From an uncultured Collinsella sp. (lineage in GTDB: Bacteria > Actinomycetota > Coriobacteriia > Coriobacteriales > Coriobacteriaceae), in assembly GCA_900541475.1 (NCBI GenBank), contig UQJV01000027.1, positions 1 through 27,279 of the forward strand: a DNA stretch of 27,279 bases, in the 5' to 3' direction. The notes under the pieces were generated by a model. It did not search any database, was not told where the DNA came from, and was given only the letters and a program-made list of their open reading frames with translations. A program made the translations under genes and the position numbers. Position 1 is the first letter of the stretch. Every line of letters begins with the position of its first letter. This document shows positions 13,474 to 21,904 of this stretch, in pieces.

Positions 13474-15231
13474 ATGAACGAGATCAAGTGCCCGCATTGC
13501 GGCGAAGTTTTTAAGGTCGATGCATCCGGCTATGCGGATATCGTCAAGCAGGTGCGCGATGCCGAGTTTTCGCGCGACCTGGATGAGCGTGTGAAGGCAG
13601 TCCAACGCGAGGGCGAGCAGGCGCTGGAGCTTGAGCGCTCGCGTTCGACGGCTGCCTTGCAACAGGCAGAGTCTCAGCGCAATGCCCAGCTTGTCGAGCA
13701 GAAGAACACTGCGGATCAGAAACTGGCGCAAGAGGTTGCCAAGCGCGATGCTGAGCTTGCCGAGCTGCGCGCTAAGCTCAAGGGCGCTGCCGCAGAGCGC
13801 GAGAGTGCAAGCCAGCGCGCGGCGGTTGAGGCCCGTGCCGACGCTCAAAAGGAGAATGCCGAGCTTCAGCGCGAGATCGACAATTTGCGTGCGCAGCTGG
13901 GGCGCAAGGATGACGAAGCCAAGCTTGTCGAGTCGGCGGCGCGCAATGCCGCTCAAAACGATTTGGCCGCACGCGATGCGCAGATTGCCGAATTGCAGGC
14001 AAAGCTCTCCGCGGCGGACAAGGCCCAGGAGATGGCGCTCGCCGCAGCCGCGGCCGAGTCGCAGCGTGAGCTCGATGCCGCTCGCAGCGAGGCCGAGCGC
14101 GCGCTTACTGACTATCGCGCGAAGGTGCAAGAGAAGTTTTCCGCCGCAAAGGCTCAGTCCGAGCAAGAGGCCGAGGGGCTGCGTGCCCAGTTGCGCGAGC
14201 AGGAACTGATGGCAAAAATGAACCTGTCAGAGGCGGTCGCCGCGGCGGAGCGAGAGCGCGATGAGGCACGTGCCAAGCTGACGAGCGAGCTGGCGGTGCG
14301 CGATTCTCGCGAGGAGCAAGCCAAGGCGGCACACGAGCTGGAGCTTGCGCAGGCCAAGCGCGCGAGCGATGACCTGATTCGCTACAAGGATGAAGAGATT
14401 GAGCGCCTTAAGGACATGAAGGTCCGTCTGTCCACCAAGATGGTGGGCGAGTCGCTCGAGCAGCACTGCGAGACCGAGTTCAACCGTCTGCGCATGACGG
14501 CGTTTCCCAACGCGTACTTCGAGAAAGATAACGATGCGTCCGAGGGTACCAAGGGCGACTTTATCTTCCGCGAGCGCGACGCGAGCGGTAACGAGGTCAT
14601 TTCGATTATGTTCGAGATGAAAAACGAGAACGACGAGACCGCGACCAAGCATAAAAACGAGGACTTCTTTAAGAAACTCGATCACGATCGTCGCCAGAAA
14701 GGCTGTGAGTACGCGGTGCTCTGCACGCTGCTCGAGCCCGAGAGCGAGCTCTATAACGCAGGGATAGTCGACGTGAGCTATCGCTACGAGAAGATGTACG
14801 TGATCCGTCCGCAGTTTTTCATTCCCATGATCACGCTCCTTCGCAACGCTGCCATGGGTTCGTTGCGCTATAAGCAGGAGCTGGCGGAGTACAAACAGCA
14901 GAATATCGACGTCACGAACTTCGAAGCCAAGATGGAGAAGTTCAAGAACGATTTCGGCCGCAACTACGAGATCGCGAGCCGCAAGTTCCAAACGGCAATC
15001 GATGAGATCGACAAGACGATTAGCCATCTGCAGAAAACCAAGGAGGCGTTGCTGTCCTCCGAGAACAATCTGCGCCTAGCCAACAAGAAGGCCGACGATC
15101 TTACCATTCGAAAGCTCACGTGGGGCAACAAGACCATGAAGGCTGCCTTTGACGAGGCACGTGAGGCTGCGCCGGAGACAGGTGATGAACCAGCCGAGGC
15201 GGATTCGTATGAGGTCGAGGATGCCGAGTAA
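13474..15231 (+). CDS. DUF2130 coiled-coil protein
   Basis: The protein has three parts: an N-terminal half zinc-finger (CPHCGEVF, residues 6-13), a long charged coiled coil rich in Ala/Glu/Arg (about 20-320), and a C-terminal DUF2130 domain. The domain shows a PD-(D/E)XK-like core with Asp362 in GDFIF, and Glu381 and Lys383 in FEMKNE, so it may be a nuclease. The overall plan resembles RmuC-type proteins, which also pair a coiled coil with such a fold and act on recombination. The acidic tail (about 565-585) is low complexity. The ATG follows GAGGAG. It stands alone between terminators. The biological role is not established. Confidence 0.85.
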   Translation: MNEIKCPHCGEVFKVDASGYADIVKQVRDAEFSRDLDERVKAVQREGEQALELERSRSTAALQQAESQRNAQLVEQKNTADQKLAQEVAKRDAELAELRAKLKGAAAERESASQRAAVEARADAQKENAELQREIDNLRAQLGRKDDEAKLVESAARNAAQNDLAARDAQIAELQAKLSAADKAQEMALAAAAAESQRELDAARSEAERALTDYRAKVQEKFSAAKAQSEQEAEGLRAQLREQELMAKMNLSEAVAAAERERDEARAKLTSELAVRDSREEQAKAAHELELAQAKRASDDLIRYKDEEIERLKDMKVRLSTKMVGESLEQHCETEFNRLRMTAFPNAYFEKDNDASEGTKGDFIFRERDASGNEVISIMFEMKNENDETATKHKNEDFFKKLDHDRRQKGCEYAVLCTLLEPESELYNAGIVDVSYRYEKMYVIRPQFFIPMITLLRNAAMGSLRYKQELAEYKQQNIDVTNFEAKMEKFKNDFGRNYEIASRKFQTAIDEIDKTISHLQKTKEALLSSENNLRLANKKADDLTIRKLTWGNKTMKAAFDEAREAAPETGDEPAEADSYEVEDAE

Positions 15232-15250
15232 GACATAGCGTATAGTGCAA

Positions 15251-15288
15251 AAGCGGGGCCGCTGGCGATATTGCCAACGGCCCCGCTT
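15251..15288. terminator. bidirectional terminator between convergent genes
   Basis: AAGCGGGGCCG at 15251-15261 pairs perfectly with CGGCCCCGCTT at 15278-15288, with an inner TGGC/GCCA stem. It lies between the DUF2130 gene and the convergent helicase gene. Short A and T tracts on both sides suit use in both directions. Confidence 0.85.
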
Positions 15289-15310
15289 CGTTTCGTTCCA
15301 GTATGTTCGG

Positions 15311-17992
15311 CTAGTCCTCGAGCAGATCCTCGATAAAGCCGACGCGGTAGTTTTTGAAGATGACCTCGCCGCCATCCTGCGTGGCATCCAGGTCGACATC
15401 GCCCATGATACCAAAGTCGTGGTCGCCATTCTCGTCGGCAAAAATCTGGTGCACGTGCCACACGTGATCGGTCTTCTCGTCGCTCTCATCGATGGAAAAC
15501 ATCGCGGCGCTGCGGGCATCTCCGTCGGTGAGGATTTCCTCGTGCTGCTCGTGGTAAGCGTCAAGTGCTTTTTGCCAGCGGATCTCGCTCATGCCCCAGT
15601 CGTCGTCGAGCTCGCCCAGGTCGCGAACGTGCTCGCGAGCGGCAAGGGTCACGCGGCGGAAGAGCGCATTGCGCACCAACAGCGTGCAGCCGCGGCGGTC
15701 CGCCACGACCTCGTCGATGCCCTGCGGCGGCGCGGCGTCGAGGGCTGCCGGGTTGCCGGCGTTTTCCCACTCGTCCACCAGGCTCGAGTCCACCGAGCGC
15801 ACCACAAATCCCAGCCACGAGATAATGTCGCGCAGGCGCTCGTCGCGCTTCTCAATGGGTACGGTGCGGTCGAGCGAACGGTAAGCCTCTGCCAGGTAGC
15901 GCAGTAAAATGCCCTCGGAGCGGGCGATGCCGAGCTTTTGAATGTAACCCTTAAAATCGCTCGCGCTTTCCAGCATATCGCGCAGGACACTCTTGGGAGA
16001 GAGCTGGTAGTCGTTTGCCCAAGGCACTTCCTGGCAGTACTTGTCAAAGGCGGCGTCGAGCAAATCCTCGAGCGGCTTTTCGTACGTGACGTCCTGAATG
16101 CGCTCCAAGCGCTCCTCATACTCGACGCCGTCGGCCTTCATTTCGGCCATCGCGCGGTCGCGCGCGGCGCGCTCCTGTGCGCGCAGCACCTGCTTGGGAT
16201 CCTCGAGCGTTGCCTCGACCATCGAGATCAGATCCATGGTATAGGTCTCGCTCTCGGGGTCGAGCAGTTCCAATGCGGCAAGCAAGAACGGCGAGAGTGG
16301 CTGATCGAGCGCGAAGTCCTCGGGTAGATCGACCGTCAGCGCATAATCGATGTCTGGTGCGGCGTCAGCCGGGGCGGCAGGCGCGGGCGGCACCTCGGTG
16401 CGAACGACGACGCCGGAATCGATGAGCGTGGCGAAGATTTCGTCGGCGCGAACCTCGAGCTTGGCCTTTTCCTCGGGAGTCTGCAGGCTCGTCTCGATGA
16501 GGTCGTGTACGCGGGCTCGGGCATCGCCGCCCTGCTCGACCACGCTAATCACCATGGAGTGCGTGATGCGCAGGCGCGGCTTGAGCGTCTCGGGCTGCGT
16601 CTCAATCAGGCGCTCAAAGGTCTGCTTGTTCCAGGTGACAAAGCCCTCGGGGGCCTTTTTCTTTTTAATCTTACGGAGTTTTTTGGGGTCGTCGCCCGCC
16701 TTGGCCATAAGCTTGGCATTCTCGATCTCGTGCTCGGGTGCCTCGGCAATCACCATGCCCTCGGTATCGAAGCCCGAGCGGCCGGCGCGACCGGCAATCT
16801 GATGGAACTCACGGGCGCGCAGACGACGCATCTTGTAACCGTCGAACTTGGTGAGCGCGGTGAGCACCACGGTGTGGATGGGCACGTTGATGCCGACGCC
16901 GAGCGTGTCGGTGCCGCAGATGACGGGCAGCAGGCCCTGCTGCGCCAGGCGCTCAACCAGTAGGCGATAGCGCGGCAGCATACCGGCGTGGTGCACGCCG
17001 ACGCCGCAGCCGAGCAGGCGCTTGAGAATCTTGCCGAAGGCGGTGGAGAAACTCGTGCCTTTGGCAGCTTCCTTAATGGCCTCGCGCTGCTCCTTGCTAG
17101 CGATGCCAAAGTTGGCAAGCGACTGTGCCGTGGCAAGCGCGGCGTCCTGACTAAAGTGCACGATGTAGAGTGGGGCCTCTCCGCGGCGCATGGCGAGCTC
17201 GACGGTGCCCTCGAGCGAGGTCGTCACGTAGTCATAGCTCAGGGGCACGGGGCGCGGGGCGTCGACAACCAGGTCGCAAGCAGCGCCGGTGTGCTCTTCG
17301 AGAGAGGCGGCGATTGCAGTGACATCGCCAAGTGTGGCGCTCATGAGCATAAACTGCGCATGGGGCAGGGTGAGCAGCGGCACCTGCCAAGCCCAGCCGC
17401 GGTCGGGGTCGGCAAAGTAATGGAACTCGTCCATGGCCACGCAGCCCACATCGGCGTCCTCGCCCTCGCGTAGCGCATCGTTAGCAAGGATTTCGGCCGT
17501 GCAGCAGATGACGGGAGCCTTGGTGTTGATATGCGTGTCGCCGGTGATCATGCCTACGTTATCGCGGCCGAGCACCTGTACCAGGTCGAAAAACTTCTCG
17601 CTGACCAGAGCCTTGATAGGAGCCGTGTAGTAGCAGCGTTTGCCCTGCGCCATGCCCATAAAGAGCATGCCCAGCGCGACGAGCGACTTGCCCGATCCGG
17701 TCGGCGTGCCCAAAATGACGTGATTGCCGGCGGCCAGGTCCATGAGGGCCTCTTCTTGGTGATCCCACAGCTCAATGCCACGGTCGCTCGTCCATTCAAA
17801 GAAGCGTTCGAAGGCCTGGTCGGGCGTGAGCCACGGTTCGGGCTCACTGCCGTCCTCGGGCTCCCACCAGGTGGGGGAGAGCGCACCGAGCGAACCGAAC
17901 TCTGCCTCGGTTCCCGTGCCGCCCGAAAATGAGCTGGCAGCGCCGGCGCCGGAGACGGTGCTGGCGGCGGTATCTGTCGTGGTCTGTGCCAT
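15311..17992 (-). CDS. Ski2-like DEAD/DEAH helicase with DUF3516
   Basis: This is a large superfamily 2 helicase of the actinobacterial DUF3516 group. After a low-complexity Ser/Thr/Gly-rich N terminus (1-40), motif I GTPTGSGKS is at 95-103, motif II DEFH at 188-191, motif III MSATLG follows and motif VI is QIAGRAGRSGFD. These resemble Ski2/Mtr4 RNA helicases, so RNA unwinding is likely but unproven. A lysine-rich segment (RKIKKKKAP) follows the core, and the C-terminal third is DUF3516. The ATG follows GAGAGAAAG. The length of 893 residues is close to relatives. The TrmB-like gene lies 98 bases upstream on the same strand, so cotranscription is possible. Confidence 0.9.
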   Translation of the reverse strand: MAQTTTDTAASTVSGAGAASSFSGGTGTEAEFGSLGALSPTWWEPEDGSEPEPWLTPDQAFERFFEWTSDRGIELWDHQEEALMDLAAGNHVILGTPTGSGKSLVALGMLFMGMAQGKRCYYTAPIKALVSEKFFDLVQVLGRDNVGMITGDTHINTKAPVICCTAEILANDALREGEDADVGCVAMDEFHYFADPDRGWAWQVPLLTLPHAQFMLMSATLGDVTAIAASLEEHTGAACDLVVDAPRPVPLSYDYVTTSLEGTVELAMRRGEAPLYIVHFSQDAALATAQSLANFGIASKEQREAIKEAAKGTSFSTAFGKILKRLLGCGVGVHHAGMLPRYRLLVERLAQQGLLPVICGTDTLGVGINVPIHTVVLTALTKFDGYKMRRLRAREFHQIAGRAGRSGFDTEGMVIAEAPEHEIENAKLMAKAGDDPKKLRKIKKKKAPEGFVTWNKQTFERLIETQPETLKPRLRITHSMVISVVEQGGDARARVHDLIETSLQTPEEKAKLEVRADEIFATLIDSGVVVRTEVPPAPAAPADAAPDIDYALTVDLPEDFALDQPLSPFLLAALELLDPESETYTMDLISMVEATLEDPKQVLRAQERAARDRAMAEMKADGVEYEERLERIQDVTYEKPLEDLLDAAFDKYCQEVPWANDYQLSPKSVLRDMLESASDFKGYIQKLGIARSEGILLRYLAEAYRSLDRTVPIEKRDERLRDIISWLGFVVRSVDSSLVDEWENAGNPAALDAAPPQGIDEVVADRRGCTLLVRNALFRRVTLAAREHVRDLGELDDDWGMSEIRWQKALDAYHEQHEEILTDGDARSAAMFSIDESDEKTDHVWHVHQIFADENGDHDFGIMGDVDLDATQDGGEVIFKNYRVGFIEDLLED

Positions 17993-18090
17993 GTGTTTGC
18001 TTTCTCTCGCGATTGTCCGCCAACTATTATGGCGTAGCGGCGGCGCGGGGTGCCAGCGCGCGAGAAAATGCAGGAAATGGGCGCGTGAAG

Positions 18091-18930
18091 TTAGTGCTCT
18101 TGCGGCAGGCGCTTCTTGCCCTTGCGGGCGCGGTTTTTAAAGTTCTCGACGGCCTCTTCCATGCCGAGAGGCACGTAGGTGAGCTCATCGAGGTTTTCGG
18201 GCAGGTAGCAGGCAAGGCTTTGCTCCTGCGCGCGGCCCGCCGCGAGCTGTTCATCGCTGGGCTGCGCGCCGGGTGTGGCGCAAATGCCATAGACGACGGC
18301 GCCCATCTCGCGCGTGCGGCATTCATATTCGGTCTCGGGGTGCTCGGGATGGTCGCGGCGGACGTCGTCGCTTACCCAAAGTGTGTCGTAGCCTGCCGCG
18401 GCAAACTGCCCCAGGGCGTAGTCGCGCAATGGCTTGCTGTCGGTTCGCAGCGTGACGGTGGTGCCGGCTGCAAAGAGCGGGCGGTAGAGCATCAGATGGT
18501 CGACATGGACGAGTCGTTTTTTGGCGTACTTGGCCTTGGGCTGCGGCGTGGGAAAGTTAATGGTGATGGCATCGAGCTCGCCTGCGGCAAATAGCTGCGG
18601 CAGCGATGCGGCGCCTCGGGGCAGAACGAGTGCGTTGGTCAGTTCCTGCTCGCAGATTTTCTGTGCGGCATAGGCGATGCAGATGGGCTCCTGGTCCATG
18701 CCGATAAAGAGGGTGTTTGGCTCGTGGCCCGCGCGCTCTACGAGGTACGTTCCCTTGCCACAGCCAAGATCCAGGTGAAGGTGTTCGAAGGGCTTGCTGC
18801 CAACTGGCGCACAGGCCGCGCGCCAATCTCCGGCATAGGCCTCGGGGTTCGTCTCAATCGCATCGGCGTAGCGCTCCAGGCGCTCCTCGAGCACAAAGTT
18901 CTTAGGCGTGCGAACGTGGACGGCTCCCAT
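18091..18930 (-). CDS. trmB: TrmB-like tRNA (guanine-N7-)-methyltransferase
   Basis: The family methylates guanine 46 at N7 in tRNA using S-adenosylmethionine. The SAM-binding motif LDLGCGKGTYL is at 53-63, and a GMDQE acidic loop follows. The family motif NF-S-D-PWPK is altered to NFPTPQPK at 125-132, so the normal Asp is Thr128. The C-terminal pattern TEYECRTREMG corresponds to the conserved T-x-x-E region. A tail of about 60 residues, rich in Gln and basic residues (KNRARKGKKRL), extends beyond the usual 210-220 residues. The ATG follows AAGGAG. The altered motif makes the exact target or activity less certain than the fold. Confidence 0.82.
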   Translation of the reverse strand: MGAVHVRTPKNFVLEERLERYADAIETNPEAYAGDWRAACAPVGSKPFEHLHLDLGCGKGTYLVERAGHEPNTLFIGMDQEPICIAYAAQKICEQELTNALVLPRGAASLPQLFAAGELDAITINFPTPQPKAKYAKKRLVHVDHLMLYRPLFAAGTTVTLRTDSKPLRDYALGQFAAAGYDTLWVSDDVRRDHPEHPETEYECRTREMGAVVYGICATPGAQPSDEQLAAGRAQEQSLACYLPENLDELTYVPLGMEEAVENFKNRARKGKKRLPQEH

Positions 18931-18952
18931 GAGGCTCCTTGGTCATAAGTGT

Positions 18953-18974
18953 GGAACGCATAGCTGCGCGTTCC
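18953..18974 (-). other. hairpin upstream of the TrmB-like gene
   Basis: GGAACGC at 18953-18959 pairs with GCGTTCC at 18968-18974. It lies 22 bases before the trmB-like start and beyond the terminator of the methyltransferase gene. It could be a leader hairpin or a second terminator stem. Confidence 0.4.
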
Positions 18975-18989
18975 GTCAATGGGTTGAAA

Positions 18990-19011
18990 AAGGGTGGGCA
19001 TAGCTTGCCCG
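18990..19011 (-). terminator. terminator of the class I methyltransferase gene
   Basis: On the minus strand GGGCAAGCTATGCCC forms a stem, followed by ACCC and five T. It lies about 38 bases beyond the methyltransferase stop. Confidence 0.65.
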
Positions 19012-19048
19012 AAAGATGCGATGCGGCTCGGCAGCGAGTCGCCGATAC

Positions 19049-19921
19049 CTACAGGCGCTTAAGGATCACGTAGCGGTTGAGCTCGCCGCTGCGACCGTCG
19101 GCATGGAAGCGCTCAAGCTCGCGCACGGGGACCTCGCCGCTCTTGTAGAACGTACGGACGCCGCGCACCAGGTCGGTGATCTGCTGATCGTCAAAGTGAT
19201 GGCAATAGCGGTAGGCGTGGCGGTCGTTTTGCCAGCCAATGAGGTGGTCACCGGCTTCAAACTGCGCGGAATCGTAACCCTCAAACGGTGGGGTGAGCTC
19301 GGCGCGGGCCTCGGCGCGAACAGCCTTGCGCGCCATGCGCTCGTCGTTCATAAACTCCCAAAAGCTGATGGCGATGATGCCGCCTGGGCGCGTCTGGCGC
19401 ACCAGGGCGTCGAGCACGCGTACGCGGTACTCGCACGACGGAACGTGGTGCATGAATCCAAAGCAGACCGAGATGTCGGCGAGCGGGGCGTCGAAAAGCA
19501 CGTCGGGTGTCTCGGCGGGGTTGAGCTTCATGAGGGCGTCGAGCACATCGAGTTCCTGGAAGCGCAGGTTGGGAATGCGCAGGGCGTGGCCATGTGCATC
19601 GATAGCCAAATCTTGACACGAGTCGACACCATAGAACTCAAACGGGCAACTGGCATCTGCCGAGGGGTTTGCGCCGTTGACGCCCTTGGCGGCGAGTGCG
19701 CCGCCGGCGGCAAAGTTTTCGAATCGCATATTGCCGCAGGCAAGATCGAAGACGCGGACGGGATGCTCGATCGTGGCGACGTCGAGCTGTTCGAGTGCAA
19801 TGTCCATGGTGCGCACCCAGCCGGGCCACGGGGCCTGGCGCGTATCGGAAAAGGAGGCGGAGTGCTCGCGATAGAACGTATTGTTGAGCTGGATGAGCGA
19901 TGAGGCGAAATCGCGGTTCAC
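19049..19921 (-). CDS. class I SAM-dependent methyltransferase
   Basis: The protein shows a Rossmann methyltransferase core: motif I VFDLACGNMRF, an acidic loop in YGVDSCQDL, a post-motif DISVCFGFMHHVP, and LVRQTRPGGIIAISFWEF. The MHHVP and RPGG layout recalls tRNA-modifying Trm9-like enzymes, but the substrate cannot be assigned. The frame opens at 20056. The GTG at 19921 is preferred because GGAGGGAG lies upstream and the preceding 45 residues look non-coding and overlap the promoter region of the divergent regulator. That gives 290 residues. It lies upstream of the TrmB-like gene on the same strand with a terminator between them. Confidence 0.75.
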   Translation of the reverse strand: MNRDFASSLIQLNNTFYREHSASFSDTRQAPWPGWVRTMDIALEQLDVATIEHPVRVFDLACGNMRFENFAAGGALAAKGVNGANPSADASCPFEFYGVDSCQDLAIDAHGHALRIPNLRFQELDVLDALMKLNPAETPDVLFDAPLADISVCFGFMHHVPSCEYRVRVLDALVRQTRPGGIIAISFWEFMNDERMARKAVRAEARAELTPPFEGYDSAQFEAGDHLIGWQNDRHAYRYCHHFDDQQITDLVRGVRTFYKSGEVPVRELERFHADGRSGELNRYVILKRL

Positions 19922-20188
19922 GGCGCGGGACTCCCTCCGTTGGCGGTGCGGAATAAACAGTACGACCATACTACCGTTAACGCCGCAACGGGGACAACCG
20001 GGCCGTGGGTCATTGCTTTGTTTGGACACATTTCCGCAGCTCATATGTGCCCGCAACCGCCGGTTGTCAAAAATCTCACTAGAATAGGTGGCATGCTTTT
20101 GGCGGTGGCGGATAGATTTTTAACTGTGCAAGGCGCCTTAAGAACAAAAACGGTCCGGCGGCACGGCTGGCATCACATAGGAGGAACC

Positions 20189-20911
20189 ATGAATGTAGAA
20201 ACTGCGCAGCGGCTCGCCGACCTTCGCCGCAGCAAGGGTTTTAGCCAAGAAGGGCTGGCGCGAAAGCTGGGGCTGTCGCGCCAGGCGGTCAGTAAATGGG
20301 AGCGCGCGGAGAGCTCGCCCGATACCGAGAACCTGATCTCGCTCGCCAAACTCTATGGCGTGAGCTTGGACAAGTTGCTCAATCCGAGCGACGAGATTGA
20401 GGACGATATCGAGTTTGAGAACGAGGACCGCGCCCGTCAGCGCGAGGCCGAGGCGGCAGAGCGTGCTCGCACCCATGAGGCGGCGGCGCGCGCTACCGAG
20501 GCGGCAACACAGGCGAGTGATGCTGCGGCCAAGGCGGCGCAAGCGGCAAGCTGGAGTGCACAGGCCGCCAATGCCGCTACGGCGCAGGCGACGAGTGGCA
20601 CCGCGGTTGGCTCGACTCCGGCGAAGGGGCCGTTCCAGTCGTTCCCGTATTGGGCCGTGTGCTGGCTGCTGTTCTTTTTGCTGATGTTCCTGTTTGGTGC
20701 CGGCCCCTTTGCCGCACTGATCTTCTTTACGATTCCCATCTATCACTGGGTGGCACGTGCGTTCGATGGCGATTGGGCGCGCGGGGATATTCAGGTTGGT
20801 CCGGCGTCGGTGGCGATCAAGGCCCAGGGGAAGGATGCTTCTGCGGAACCTGATGCTGACGTGGCTACCACGACCACCGCTGAGCCATGTGCCAAAGAGG
20901 GTGACGAATGA
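20189..20911 (+). CDS. XRE-family regulator with membrane segments
   Basis: An N-terminal Cro/CI-type helix-turn-helix (about 5-60) contains FSQEGLARKLGLSRQAVSKWE. An acidic and alanine-rich coiled linker follows (about 70-145). Two hydrophobic segments around 155-190 (AVCWLLFFLLMFLFG and a following FAALIFFTIPIYHW) should span the membrane. The C terminus is low complexity. The frame is open from 19940, but the ATG at 20189 follows a perfect AGGAGG. The stop overlaps the start of the DUF4097 gene as ATGA, so the two are translationally coupled. The domain plan suggests a membrane-tethered regulator that works with that protein, perhaps in envelope stress; this is inference. Confidence 0.85.
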   Translation: MNVETAQRLADLRRSKGFSQEGLARKLGLSRQAVSKWERAESSPDTENLISLAKLYGVSLDKLLNPSDEIEDDIEFENEDRARQREAEAAERARTHEAAARATEAATQASDAAAKAAQAASWSAQAANAATAQATSGTAVGSTPAKGPFQSFPYWAVCWLLFFLLMFLFGAGPFAALIFFTIPIYHWVARAFDGDWARGDIQVGPASVAIKAQGKDASAEPDADVATTTTAEPCAKEGDE

Positions 20912-21807
20912 TGAAGCTTTCGCATGAATCCAAGGTACGCCTGGGTGTTGGCATCGGAGCGTTTGTGCTCATTGTTGGGCTTGTCTTTGGCGTTTCGCGG
21001 ACATTGATTCATTTTGATGGCCCGTGGGATCTCGACGATGTTGTATCCGGCCTGTCTGGTATGGACGATGTGGTGGACGAGGGCGATCTTTTGGATGACG
21101 GTAACTATTCCGCTCAGCCTCAGCAGCTTTCGAGCGAAACCTTTGATGCCGATGCGTTCACATCGCTTGACTTGGACGTGACGTCGGGCACGGTCGAGGT
21201 CAAACACGTCTCCGGCGGGCCAGTGCGCGTAATTGAAAGCGGTCGCGTGGCAACGGGGACCGTTGCCTTCGATGCGGCAACCCAGAACCTGGCCGAAATC
21301 GAGGGCTCTACGCTCAAGATTCGCCAGTTCGATTGCGATGACGAGCGCGCCATTGACCGCACGGTTACCGTCGAACTGCCGCGCGAAGTTGCCGATAACA
21401 TGGTGGGCATTACAGCGAATGTAGAATCGGGCGACCTGACGGTCGCGGGCATTGCGTGTCATGACCTCAACCTGACTTTGGACTCTGGAGACGTTGAGTT
21501 TACGGGCACCGTGACCTATACCCTGAATGCCGAGGTCGGTTCGGGCGATGTGACGTTCGAGCTCTACCAGGCCCCCGCGAAGTCGATGGACGTGAGTGTG
21601 GGCTCGGGCGATGTGGAGATGACGGTTCCGAACTCGACGGGCTTTAAGGCGAGCCTCACCTTGGGCAGTGGCGACTTCGAGAGCGATTTCCTTCCGCTTG
21701 GCTACGACGGCGAGACCATTTTGAATCTTGAATTCGATAACGGCGATAAGTCTGCTACGTATCGTTTTGAGGTCGGTTCGGGCGACATGTCGTTTGATCC
21801 GGAGTGA
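20908..21807 (+). CDS. DUF4097 membrane-anchored protein
   Basis: An N-terminal membrane anchor (about 11-31) is followed by an acidic linker and a beta-rich domain with regular glycine-aspartate repeats. These read SGDLTVAG, SGDVEFTG, SGDVTFEL, SGDVEMTV, SGDFESDF and SGDMSFDP across about 170-299, as in DUF4097 adhesin-like beta-solenoids. Topology predicts the repeat domain outside the cell. The start overlaps the preceding regulator by four bases; a second ATG at 20911 is equally possible. DUF4097 proteins often sit beside membrane regulators and envelope-stress genes. The molecular function is unknown. Confidence 0.87.
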   Translation: MMKLSHESKVRLGVGIGAFVLIVGLVFGVSRTLIHFDGPWDLDDVVSGLSGMDDVVDEGDLLDDGNYSAQPQQLSSETFDADAFTSLDLDVTSGTVEVKHVSGGPVRVIESGRVATGTVAFDAATQNLAEIEGSTLKIRQFDCDDERAIDRTVTVELPREVADNMVGITANVESGDLTVAGIACHDLNLTLDSGDVEFTGTVTYTLNAEVGSGDVTFELYQAPAKSMDVSVGSGDVEMTVPNSTGFKASLTLGSGDFESDFLPLGYDGETILNLEFDNGDKSATYRFEVGSGDMSFDPE

Positions 21808-21853
21808 CATGCGGTTTTCGGAGATCGGTACATATAGGCATGCTCTTTGATGG

Positions 21854-21889
21854 AGGCGCCGGAGCCGTGACGGGCTCCGGCGCCTTTGC
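21854..21889 (+). terminator. terminator after the DUF4097 gene
   Basis: A 13-base perfect stem joins 21854-21866 and 21873-21885 around a GTGACG loop, followed by TTGCCTTT. It separates the regulator/DUF4097 pair from the Elp3 gene. Confidence 0.85.
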
Positions 21890-21904
21890 CTTTACAATGG
21901 GGAC

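Noticed and set aside
20130..20139. Perfect 10-bp palindrome AAGGCGCCTT before the XRE regulator
   Set aside because: It could be an autoregulatory site, but a single short palindrome in high-G+C DNA is too weak to call without conservation data.
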